Below, one piece after another: positions 1 to 5,807 of a stretch of 5,886 nucleotides of DNA (position 1 is the first letter of the stretch; every line of letters begins with the position of its first letter). The notes under the pieces were generated by a model that was not told the origin of the DNA, searched no databases, and worked only from the letters and a program-made list of their open reading frames with translations. The translations under genes and the position numbers were made by a program. This stretch comes from Thermodesulfovibrionales bacterium (lineage in GTDB: Bacteria; Nitrospirota; Thermodesulfovibrionia; Thermodesulfovibrionales; SM23-35): the NCBI GenBank assembly GCA_020062205.1, contig JAGUWT010000051.1:1-5886 (forward strand). The letters run 5' to 3'.

Positions 1-523
1 CGATTAAATTAAGCCTGCCTGTCTCTTTCAGTTTCCTGTAATATTCATCAGATGCCTGCCAGTCAATATCTTTTGACTGGCAGAACAGCATATTTACCTT
101 AGTCTCTGATATCCTGACCGTATCACCTTCCTTTGCCTCACCAGTAATGATTTCTCCTGCTGATGAATCAAGGCCTGCCTCTCTTATATCGAGCGTTCCG
201 ACAGAGGATTCTATTTTCCCTAAGGGCTCTTTTGTTACAGGGTGAATAAATGGAGTACCTTCTCTGAGAATGTTAAATCTCATGCCTATCTTAATAGAGT
301 CTTTTGTCCCGAGATTGACCGTAGCCTTTTTGCCCTCAACCATGGTAATCCTGCCTGTCATGGGTTTAAAGAACGAAAGCGTCTCTTCCCGCATCTTGTT
401 CAAAGGATTATCATCAGCAGAAGCAGTAAACAGTGAATAGTGAATAGTGAATAGTGAAATGAGAAGAAGAAAAAAAGATATACTTTTTATCTTCTGCCTT
501 CTGCCTTCTGCCTTCTGCCTCAC
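1..523 (-). CDS. Exported protein of unknown function, N-terminal part (3' end beyond window)
   Basis: The first 174 codons are visible and the gene continues past the left edge. The GTG start (521-523) overlaps the TGA stop of the GH57 gene as GTGA, which suggests translational coupling; only a weak AGG lies about 11 bases upstream. No other start precedes the signal peptide. Residues 1-13 are basic, residues 14-33 are hydrophobic, and TASA before DD gives a likely signal peptidase I site after residue 36, so the protein is probably periplasmic or outer-membrane associated. Residues 56-138 look like a small beta-rich domain with the pattern 'V.G..ATVNLG..D.IK.GMRF.I.R' and 'HPVTKEPLGKIES..GTLDI', ending 'GEAKEGDTVRI'. 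I associate this style with FlgT C-terminal-like domains, but only tentatively. After residue 143 a new segment begins (LFCQSKDIDW). Much of the signal peptide is encoded by heptanucleotide repeats. The function is not recognised. Confidence 0.72.
   Translation of the reverse strand, partial: MRQKAEGRRQKIKSISFFLLLISLFTIHYSLFTASADDNPLNKMREETLSFFKPMTGRITMVEGKKATVNLGTKDSIKIGMRFNILREGTPFIHPVTKEPLGKIESSVGTLDIREAGLDSSAGEIITGEAKEGDTVRISETKVNMLFCQSKDIDWQASDEYYRKLKETGRLNLI
425..459. repeat. Heptanucleotide tandem array, unit AGTGAAT x5
   Basis: Three exact AGTGAAT copies (432-452) are flanked by a diverged copy on each side (AGTAAAC at 425-431, AGTGAAA at 453-459). On the minus strand it reads as residues 22-33 of the exported protein, a repeating IHYSLFT-type hydrophobic peptide forming the second half of the signal peptide core. 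The plus strand of the unit contains TAG in one frame. Confidence 0.92.
494..521. repeat. Heptanucleotide tandem array, unit CTGCCTT x4
   Basis: Four contiguous 7-base copies: three exact CTGCCTT and a last copy CTGCCTC that reaches into the GTGA junction between the GH57 stop and the next start. Read on the minus strand, the array encodes residues 1-10 of the exported protein (basic peptide RQKAEGRRQ). The same unit recurs inside trpE at 5031-5058. Confidence 0.93.
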
Positions 524-2703
524 CTTTTATAATCCCTAAAAGTTATAGTAAATCCTAATTTAAGACTACCATTTAAGTGTAGTTTCTTAACAAATAAGAA
601 TGCTGTGCCCTGATAGAGCCTTTCCATTCCTTGCTCTGACATGGATATGGTCTCGACAGGATAATGCCAGAGGTCTATTTCTTCACCGAAACGATAATGA
701 ATCTCGAGATTTAAAAACTCATCCTTGAGATGAAATTCCTTTATCCTATGATGTGCTTCTTTGTTTCTTATCGGGATATTTCTATCCCCAACAAGAATAG
801 ATGCGTATGGAGAACCTAAGAGTGAAATGTTAAACTCAACAGCAAATAAACCGGAAAACACTTCGTTTCCGTCTATTTTATAATTTACCCTTAGTTCAAG
901 TGGTTTGGTGAGCTTCACTGTCTTTTGAACTTTAAAAGGTATGTTATTAACCGATCCGTTTCTCGAAAGGGTTATCTGAACCTCATCTCCTTTTTGAGAA
1001 GGTTCCAATGAATAGATGCCATGAATAAAGTCACCAAGTTCTTCGAACTCTGACCGCATCACATTGTCAAGGCTCGTTCCCTCTGGCAGAAAATGGTCGA
1101 GAAGCGATGCCCGTCTGTAACTGTCATAGAGCATATAATCTTTGATATCTGTATCTTTTATAAGGATCTGTTCGTGGATAGTCTTTGTTCCCCCTGCATG
1201 AGCAGCTAAGGCTTGCGTGATCTTGGAATGGTATGCTTCAGGACGTCTTGCCAGGATATCCAGTATATTCACAGCCTTTTTCTTCAGGGATAATTCCAGA
1301 AGACTGCCGCCCTGTTCTGTTATTGATAATGCAATATCTCTCGTACTGATAGAAAGGTCTTCAAACCCATCACAGTCAAAATCAGATCGTTCTATGGTTG
1401 AAAATCCCCCCTTCCCACCTTTACTTAAGGGGGGTGTAGGGTGATTTTTTTCATTCAATATAATGTCAGCAGTGTACTCTGCACTGAGAAGGTGTCTATA
1501 CAGAGATGATCTCAGGTGTGGAAGATAAAGTCCACCAAATATTCCATGCCAGAAAGCGTCATTGCATTGACCCTTCCAAAGCTCATGCAGTAACAAGTGC
1601 TGGGTGCTGAGTGCTGAGTGCTGAGACTCCTTTGTTTTTTTAACCTTTAACTTTGAACTTTCAACTTGCAACTTTTCTATTGCTTTATGCACTTTTTTGC
1701 TTACCTGGAGCATCCTCTTATGGATATGATTTGATTCAGGGTATTTTGCAAAAAATGAGCGCCATATTCCACCTCTCAGAAGGCCTTTTGCCTTCTCACC
1801 TATGAATCGCTGCATCTCATGTAATGCATACTCATAGTCAAGTGCACTTTCAAAAGGCAGTGCCCATTCTCCCATCTCCCTGTACGATGCTGTGGGAAGA
1901 TAGACCCTGCCTACAGGGTGAAATTGAGAATAGTATTCTTTGAATGTGATTGTTTCGATCCAATCTGAATTCTCTTCGATGGCTGCAAAAAATCTCTCAA
2001 GCCAGCCGTCTTCATAGCAGTGCTTATGGGTTTCTGGCCATACCCCAAATTTTTCCATATCATCAGCCATTGTCAGCAGAGGGTCGCCGCCTCTCATGAA
2101 TACTTCCCTGAAGTATGAGAATATTTCTTTGACATCTCTGAAAGGTATGTAGTATCTCAGCTTCTCGCTTCCAGGGAATACACTCAGCTTATAACCTTCG
2201 TCTTCGGTAATGTAATAGCCTAAGAGATCTCCTTCTGTCAGACCAGAGAGCTTGAAATGATAATCATCCACCGGTAAATACTTGATGCCAGCCATCGAAA
2301 TATACTTCGGCATCTGTGGTTCCCATACCCGCTCGGCAAGCCACATGCCCTCTGGAGAATAACCGAGGTGTTTTTTAATGTATTTTGAGAGCTCCTGTAT
2401 CTGAAGTATCCTGTCATTCTCTGGAATCACAGAGAGTATGGGCTCATAAAATCCTCCTGAGAGTATCTCTACCCTTCCTTCCTGAACAAGCGAACTCAAC
2501 AATTCAAGAACTTCAGGATGGTTCTTTTCAAACCATTTTAGGAGAAATCCTGAATAATGAAATACAACCTTTAATGCAGGGTAGCGATAAAGGCTCTTGA
2601 GGAAAGGTATATATGCCTTTTTGCAAGATTCCTCTATGACATGGTCAAAGTTTCCTACAGGCTGGTGGCTGTGAAGTGCAAGGATAAGGTAAAGTTTAGA
2701 CAT
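520..2703 (-). CDS. GH57 family 4-alpha-glucanotransferase / alpha-amylase
   Basis: A 727-residue enzyme expected to cleave and transfer alpha-1,4-glucan chains (starch, glycogen or maltodextrins). No signal peptide is seen, so it is probably cytoplasmic. It resembles the Thermococcus litoralis 4-alpha-glucanotransferase along its length. The N-terminal GH57 barrel has HSHQPVG (11-17), GGFYEP (83-88), WLAERVWEP (121-129, nucleophile Glu124) and ADDMEKFGVWP (213-223, acid/base Asp214 or Asp215). CNDAFWHGIFGG (380-391) marks the central domain, and a beta-rich C-terminal domain runs from about 440 to 727. From memory the archaeal relative is about 660 residues; the excess matches repeat-encoded segments at 343-369 and 419-435. 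The gene starts 11 bases after the FmdB stop with no clear Shine-Dalgarno sequence, so it may depend on coupling. Sequence alone cannot separate glucanotransferase from amylase as main activity. Confidence 0.95.
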   Translation of the reverse strand: MSKLYLILALHSHQPVGNFDHVIEESCKKAYIPFLKSLYRYPALKVVFHYSGFLLKWFEKNHPEVLELLSSLVQEGRVEILSGGFYEPILSVIPENDRILQIQELSKYIKKHLGYSPEGMWLAERVWEPQMPKYISMAGIKYLPVDDYHFKLSGLTEGDLLGYYITEDEGYKLSVFPGSEKLRYYIPFRDVKEIFSYFREVFMRGGDPLLTMADDMEKFGVWPETHKHCYEDGWLERFFAAIEENSDWIETITFKEYYSQFHPVGRVYLPTASYREMGEWALPFESALDYEYALHEMQRFIGEKAKGLLRGGIWRSFFAKYPESNHIHKRMLQVSKKVHKAIEKLQVESSKLKVKKTKESQHSALSTQHLLLHELWKGQCNDAFWHGIFGGLYLPHLRSSLYRHLLSAEYTADIILNEKNHPTPPLSKGGKGGFSTIERSDFDCDGFEDLSISTRDIALSITEQGGSLLELSLKKKAVNILDILARRPEAYHSKITQALAAHAGGTKTIHEQILIKDTDIKDYMLYDSYRRASLLDHFLPEGTSLDNVMRSEFEELGDFIHGIYSLEPSQKGDEVQITLSRNGSVNNIPFKVQKTVKLTKPLELRVNYKIDGNEVFSGLFAVEFNISLLGSPYASILVGDRNIPIRNKEAHHRIKEFHLKDEFLNLEIHYRFGEEIDLWHYPVETISMSEQGMERLYQGTAFLFVKKLHLNGSLKLGFTITFRDYKR
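1401..1447. repeat. GC-rich palindromic element inside the GH57 gene
   Basis: CCCCCCTT at 1406-1413 is complementary to AAGGGGGG at 1427-1434 around a 13-base loop. The outer edges also pair (AAAATC at 1401 with GATTTT near 1442), separated on the right by an extra TGTAGGGT. On the minus strand it is translated in frame as residues 419-435, containing NHPTPPLSKGGKGGF. I know this peptide as a recurrent translated repeat in diverse bacterial genomes. It lies in the linker before the C-terminal domain. Confidence 0.82.
1597..1624. repeat. Heptanucleotide tandem array, unit GTGCTGA x4
   Basis: Copies are GTGCTGG then three exact GTGCTGA. On the minus strand it encodes residues 360-369 of the GH57 enzyme (SQHSALSTQH). 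The opposite strand would carry TGA in one frame of every 21 bases. Confidence 0.92.
1642..1676. repeat. Heptanucleotide tandem array, unit AACTTTN x5
   Basis: Copies are AACCTTT, AACTTTG, AACTTTC, AACTTGC and AACTTTT, a diverged array with exact 7-base period. On the minus strand it encodes residues 343-354 of the GH57 enzyme (EKLQVESSKLKV). It lies 17 bases from the GTGCTGA array, and the two together make an extra segment of about 27 residues. Confidence 0.88.
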
Positions 2704-2714
2704 TATTTATCGGT

Positions 2715-2924
2715 TTATTTGCAAGTGCTACATGTGGTTTTACTGCATGACGTGCAACCCGATGTGCCAGCGAGGGGTTTTTCGGTCCCTGTCGAACAAA
2801 AAACAGAAAATTTCTTTTTTACCTTTTGAGAGTTGCATTTCGGGCAGTTGACTTCCTGGCTTCCAAAGACAAGTCTCTCAAAGTCTTCTCCACAACTATC
2901 GCATTTATATTCATAAATCGGCAT
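2715..2924 (-). CDS. FmdB-family zinc ribbon protein
   Basis: A 69-residue cytoplasmic protein beginning MPIYEYKCDSCG, the hallmark of the FmdB putative regulatory family. A zinc ribbon is formed by CxxC pairs at Cys8/Cys11 and Cys27/Cys30. The C-terminal tail adds Cys57, Cys60, Cys65 and Cys68, a second four-cysteine cluster of the kind seen in longer family members. Length is normal. The ATG start is well set: AGGAGG at 2931-2936 sits six bases upstream, the best ribosome binding site in the window. It lies 18 bases after the transaldolase and 11 before the GH57 gene. The family was named from formamidase and methylamine operons; its molecular role is not settled, so a regulatory function is only the family label. 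Confidence 0.93.
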   Translation of the reverse strand: MPIYEYKCDSCGEDFERLVFGSQEVNCPKCNSQKVKKKFSVFCSTGTEKPLAGTSGCTSCSKTTCSTCK

Positions 2925-2942
2925 TTTTATCCTCCTGAATTG

Positions 2943-3590
2943 TTATCTTTTCGGCACCTTCTCCCAGTCCTTGAGGAACCTTTCTATACCAATATCTGTG
3001 AGAGGATGTTTTAACAGTTGTATTATAACAGAATAAGGAATCGTAGCGATATGAGCGCCTATCTTTGCAGCCTCCACAACATGAAGAGGGTTCCTCACAC
3101 TGGCTACAATCACCTCTGTGTTAAACATATAGTTTTCATATATCTCTATGATTTCACTCACGACTCCCATTCCGAAATGACTTATATCATCAAGCCTTCC
3201 GACAAAGGGACTTACATAGGTTGCGCCAGCCTTTGCAGCAAGCAACGCCTGGCTTGGAGAGAAGACCAGCGTGACATTCGTTTTAATACCCATGCCTGAA
3301 AGCTGCTTTACTGCCCTGAGTCCATCTTCTGTCATGGGTATCTTGATAACAATATTTTCATGAATCTTAGCAAGGGATTCTGCCTCTCTCACCATTTCAT
3401 CTGCTTTTAAACTCACAGCCTCAGCGCTCACAGGGCCATTAACAATGTTGCAGATTTCCTTTAATAATGCGATGGGTTCTTTCCCCTCCTTAGAAATAAG
3501 GGAAGGGTTTGTTGTTACTCCATCAATAACACCAAGCTCCCATGCCTTTTTAATCTCCTGAATATTTGCTGTGTCGATGAAGAATTTCAT
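2943..3590 (-). CDS. tal: Transaldolase, TalC/fructose-6-phosphate aldolase-like small type
   Basis: A 215-residue class I aldolase fold enzyme of the non-oxidative pentose phosphate pathway, converting sedoheptulose 7-phosphate + glyceraldehyde 3-phosphate to erythrose 4-phosphate + fructose 6-phosphate. Diagnostic motifs are MKFFIDTANI (1-10), DGVTTNPSLI (23-32), IVIKIPMT (80-87) with Schiff-base Lys83, TNVTLVFS (104-111), YVSPFVGRLDDI (125-136) and ASVRNPLHV (163-171). Phe129 sits where E. coli FsaA has its catalytic Tyr, which favours transaldolase over fructose-6-phosphate aldolase activity. Length fits the small decameric subfamily. The ATG overlaps the trpG stop as ATGA (3587-3590), and AAAGGGG lies seven bases upstream, so translation is probably coupled to trpG. 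Erythrose 4-phosphate feeds the shikimate route to chorismate, a plausible link to its neighbours. Confidence 0.95.
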   Translation of the reverse strand: MKFFIDTANIQEIKKAWELGVIDGVTTNPSLISKEGKEPIALLKEICNIVNGPVSAEAVSLKADEMVREAESLAKIHENIVIKIPMTEDGLRAVKQLSGMGIKTNVTLVFSPSQALLAAKAGATYVSPFVGRLDDISHFGMGVVSEIIEIYENYMFNTEVIVASVRNPLHVVEAAKIGAHIATIPYSVIIQLLKHPLTDIGIERFLKDWEKVPKR

Positions 3591-4165
3591 ATGGCCACCC
3601 CTTTCAACCGCAAAAAGTTCTTTAGCAAATCCTTCCCAACACTTGTAAGGATCGACTCAGGATGGAATTGTACTCCCTCTATGATAAATTCCTTGTGCCT
3701 TACGCCCATTATCTCATCCATATCTGTCCATGCAGTTATTTCGAGACAGTCAGGAATGGTCTCCTTCCTTATTACGAGTGAATGATACCTTGTTGCCTCA
3801 AACGGATTTGGAAGCCCTTCAAATATCGTCCTGCCATCATGGTATATCATTGATGTTTTTCCGTGCATAAGACGTGGAGCCCTTATTATTTCTCCACCAA
3901 ATGCAGCACCGATGGATTGATGGCCAAGGCATACCCCAAGTATCGGAATCTTACCAGCGAAATATCGTATCAGTTGAACAGAGATACCCGCCTCTTTTGG
4001 TGTGCATGGTCCTGGTGAGACGACAATTTTTCCCGGGTTTAATTGTTCGATCTCTTGAATCGTAATCTTGTCATTCCTGAATACTTTTATATCCTCACCC
4101 AGCTCACCGAGGTACTGGACGAGGTTATAGGTAAAGGAATCGTAATTATCAATCATTAATAACAT
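3587..4165 (-). CDS. trpG: Anthranilate synthase component II (glutamine amidotransferase; TrpG/PabA)
   Basis: A 192-residue class I glutamine amidotransferase that releases ammonia from glutamine for TrpE. It begins with the typical MIDNYDSFTYNLVQYLGELG. The oxyanion region is SPGPCTP (50-56), the nucleophile Cys79 lies in GVCLGHQ, MHGKTS is at 100-105, and the catalytic pair His168/Glu170 lies in VQFHPES. Length is normal for a stand-alone subunit. It starts 13 bases after trpE. GAAGG about 10 bases before the ATG overlaps the trpE stop; Met4 is a possible alternative start that would match the family N-terminus closely. PabA of folate synthesis is nearly indistinguishable, and one protein may serve both pathways; adjacency to trpE supports the tryptophan role. 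Confidence 0.95.
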   Translation of the reverse strand: MLLMIDNYDSFTYNLVQYLGELGEDIKVFRNDKITIQEIEQLNPGKIVVSPGPCTPKEAGISVQLIRYFAGKIPILGVCLGHQSIGAAFGGEIIRAPRLMHGKTSMIYHDGRTIFEGLPNPFEATRYHSLVIRKETIPDCLEITAWTDMDEIMGVRHKEFIIEGVQFHPESILTSVGKDLLKNFLRLKGVAI

Positions 4166-4184
4166 GTATTTTCAACCTTCAACT
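4165..4184. repeat. Short heptamer-like duplication at the trpE/trpG junction
   Basis: TTCAACC (4171-4177) is followed by TTCAACT (4178-4184). Read on the minus strand, these two 7-base copies supply the trpE stop (TGA, 4179-4181) and the GAAGG that serves as the trpG ribosome binding site. It resembles the AACTTTN family, but two copies could be chance. Confidence 0.4.
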
Positions 4185-5666
4185 TATTTCTGTTTCTGCC
4201 ATATCTACAGCCCGCATCATCCCCATCGCCTTATTCACTGTTTCAGTAAATTCTTTTTCAGGAACTGAGTCAGCCACTATCCCTGCCCCTGCCTGAACAT
4301 ATACTTCATTGTCCTTTGCTATCAGTGTTCTGATCGTGATACAGGTATCCATATTCCCTGAGTAACTGAAGTATCCAACAGCACCTGCATACGGTCCCCT
4401 TTTTATCGGCTCAAGCTCCTCTATTATCTCCATTGCCCTTACCTTTGGGGCGCCTGTAACTGTACCAGCAGGGAAACACGCCCTTAAGACATCAAAGGCA
4501 TCAAGCCCTTCCTTCAGGTCGCCCTCAACATTTGAAACAAGGTGCATGACATGGCTGTATCGTTCAATATTCATAAGCTCTGTTACCCTTACAGAGCCTA
4601 TCTCAGCAACCCTCCCTACATCGTTTCTCCCAAGGTCAACAAGCATGATGTGTTCTGCTATTTCTTTGGGGTCTTCCCTGAGATCTTCTTCAAGTGCCTT
4701 ATCCTCTTGCTCTGTCTCCCCCCTCTTACGGGTTCCTGCAATCGGTCTCAGGGTTATTTTACTGCCTTCAAGTCTCACCAATATCTCAGGAGATGATCCG
4801 ACAAGTTTTGCATCACCTGTGTCAATATAATACATATATGGAGAGGGATTGATAACACGCAGTGCCCTGTATATATTGAATGGCTCTATACCAGACTCAC
4901 ATTCAAACCTCTGTGATAGCACAACCTGAATCACATCACCTGACATGATGTATTCTTTTCCCTTACGTACTGCATCCTCAAATGCCTCTTTTGTAGAAAA
5001 TGATGATGCGTAATCAGAAGGTGACATTTCCTGCTTTCTGCCTTCTGCCTTCTGCCTACAGATTATCGGCTGTCTCAGCCTTTCTCTTATGTTATCTATT
5101 TTTTCTATTGCCTCTCTGTATGCCTCCTCAGGACCTTTCCCATCAAGATGCACAGTTGAAACAACCTTTATCTTCTGTTTTAGACTATCAAAAATGAGCA
5201 TTGTGTCTGCAACCATAAAAAACATGTCAGGCAGGTCTATGCCAGGCCCTTTTGTATCAGGAATCTTCTCAAAAAATCTGACCATGTCATAGCCTATATA
5301 TCCAACAAGGCCGCCATAAAACCTTGGTAACCCCTTCACATCAACCGGCTTGTATGCAGCAATCCTTCCTTTTATCACCTCAATGGGGTCATCTACCTCG
5401 AATGTCTGGGCTTCTATTCCGTTACCATGAATCTTTATCTTCTTTCCCCAGCTTCGTATGACCTTTGACGGCCGTGAACCGAGGAAGGAATACCGTGCCC
5501 ACTTTTCACCTCCAACCACGCTTTCGAGCAGGAACGACGGTGTACCTCCAAGCTTCAGATACGCTGAAACCGGCGTATCTGTATCTGCAAGGATTTCCCT
5601 ATAAACAGGGATAAGATTCCCCTTTTCTGAAAGAGATTTGAATGTTTCTAAGTCAGGATAAAGCAT
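4179..5666 (-). CDS. trpE: Anthranilate synthase component I (TrpE)
   Basis: A 495-residue enzyme making anthranilate from chorismate with ammonia from TrpG, the first committed step of tryptophan synthesis. The N-terminal domain carries the tryptophan feedback site LLES (46-49) followed by the conserved RYSFLG. The chorismate-binding domain (about 220-490) shows PIAGTRKRG (308-316), AEHIMLVDLGRND (337-349), PAGTVTGAPK (399-408) and GAVGYFSYSGNMD (428-440). Between the domains, residues 203-212 are encoded by a heptanucleotide array. I chose ATG at 5664-5666 because MLYPDLETF matches the usual family N-terminus; an in-frame TTG at 5676-5678 would add four residues. Neither has a well-spaced Shine-Dalgarno site. 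A likely promoter lies about 50 bases upstream. The leader is too short for a transcription attenuator, so feedback inhibition through LLES is the control that can be seen. Confidence 0.96.
   Translation of the reverse strand: MLYPDLETFKSLSEKGNLIPVYREILADTDTPVSAYLKLGGTPSFLLESVVGGEKWARYSFLGSRPSKVIRSWGKKIKIHGNGIEAQTFEVDDPIEVIKGRIAAYKPVDVKGLPRFYGGLVGYIGYDMVRFFEKIPDTKGPGIDLPDMFFMVADTMLIFDSLKQKIKVVSTVHLDGKGPEEAYREAIEKIDNIRERLRQPIICRQKAEGRKQEMSPSDYASSFSTKEAFEDAVRKGKEYIMSGDVIQVVLSQRFECESGIEPFNIYRALRVINPSPYMYYIDTGDAKLVGSSPEILVRLEGSKITLRPIAGTRKRGETEQEDKALEEDLREDPKEIAEHIMLVDLGRNDVGRVAEIGSVRVTELMNIERYSHVMHLVSNVEGDLKEGLDAFDVLRACFPAGTVTGAPKVRAMEIIEELEPIKRGPYAGAVGYFSYSGNMDTCITIRTLIAKDNEVYVQAGAGIVADSVPEKEFTETVNKAMGMMRAVDMAETEIS
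5031..5058. repeat. Heptanucleotide tandem array, unit CTGCCTT x4, inside trpE
   Basis: Copies are CTGCTTT, CTGCCTT, CTGCCTT and CTGCCTA. On the minus strand it encodes the peptide RQKAEGRKQ in TrpE residues 203-212, in the linker joining the N-terminal domain to the chorismate-binding domain. The unit is identical to that at 494-521, about 4.5 kb away. Confidence 0.93.
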
Positions 5667-5713
5667 GTGTGTTGACAAGGCTCTTATTTTTTCTTTAATA
5701 TTCTATGTCATCC

Positions 5714-5744
5714 ATTATAGCTTATTTTATCGGGTAAGGGTTAA
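5714..5744 (-). promoter_or_regulatory. trpE: Putative sigma-70-type promoter for the trpE operon
   Basis: The minus strand has a perfect TATAAT at 5714-5719, about 48 bases before the trpE ATG. The best upstream hexamer, TTAACC at 5739-5744, matches four of six bases of TTGACA with a long 19-base spacer. That hexamer falls at the edge of the GTTAAAA heptamer array. The predicted leader of about 40 bases holds no leader peptide or terminator hairpin. Confidence 0.5.
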
Positions 5745-5796
5745 AAGTTAGCAGTTAAGAGTTCCGGCTTTAAGCTTTTAACTTTTCACTTTTAAC
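5740..5796. repeat. Inverted heptamer array forming an imperfect hairpin
   Basis: Copies in one direction (GTTAAAA, GTTAGCA, GTTAAGA, GTTCCGG; 5740-5767) are followed by copies in the reverse direction (CTTTAAG, CTTTTAA, CTTTTCA, CTTTTAA; 5768-5795). Arms 5740-5761 and 5775-5796 match at 18 of 22 positions, with two more G-U pairs possible in plus-strand RNA, around a 13-base loop. It lies between the divergent trpE and tRNA-Gly genes. There is no T-run after either arm, so it is not a standard intrinsic terminator. Confidence 0.82.
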
Positions 5797-5807
5797 TGTG
5801 TAGACAT

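Noticed and set aside
242..436. Plus-strand reading frame over the exported-protein gene
   Set aside because: It lies opposite a gene with a signal peptide and start/stop coupling, has no ribosome binding site and matches no family I know.
425..521. CRISPR array or phase-variable tract
   Set aside because: Units are 7 bases, directly adjacent with no spacers, so not CRISPR. Copy-number change could alter reading frame in principle, but diverged end copies and in-frame continuation argue for a fixed array; no switching evidence is visible.
1401..1447. Terminator inside the GH57 gene
   Set aside because: The strong GC stem is followed by a T-run (1444-1450) only on the plus strand, outside any plus-strand gene; on the coding strand the open frame continues to a conserved C-terminal domain.
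4542..4830. Two plus-strand reading frames opposite trpE
   Set aside because: They overlap each other and the highly conserved chorismate-binding domain on the other strand; their composition is that of antisense shadows.
5000..5197. Plus-strand reading frame with a hydrophobic, signal-like start opposite trpE
   Set aside because: Its hydrophobic segment is the reverse-strand reading of the CTGCCTT array (LLPSAF pattern), so it is a by-product of the repeat within trpE.
5676..5678. TTG as the trpE start
   Set aside because: It would add only four residues, with a purine stretch too close to the TTG; the ATG at 5664-5666 fits the family N-terminus better, though TTG is not excluded.
5740..5796. 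Intrinsic terminator or trp attenuator between trpE and the tRNA
   Set aside because: The stem is AT-rich, has no T-run on either side, and lies upstream of the predicted trpE transcription start. No leader peptide with Trp codons is present.
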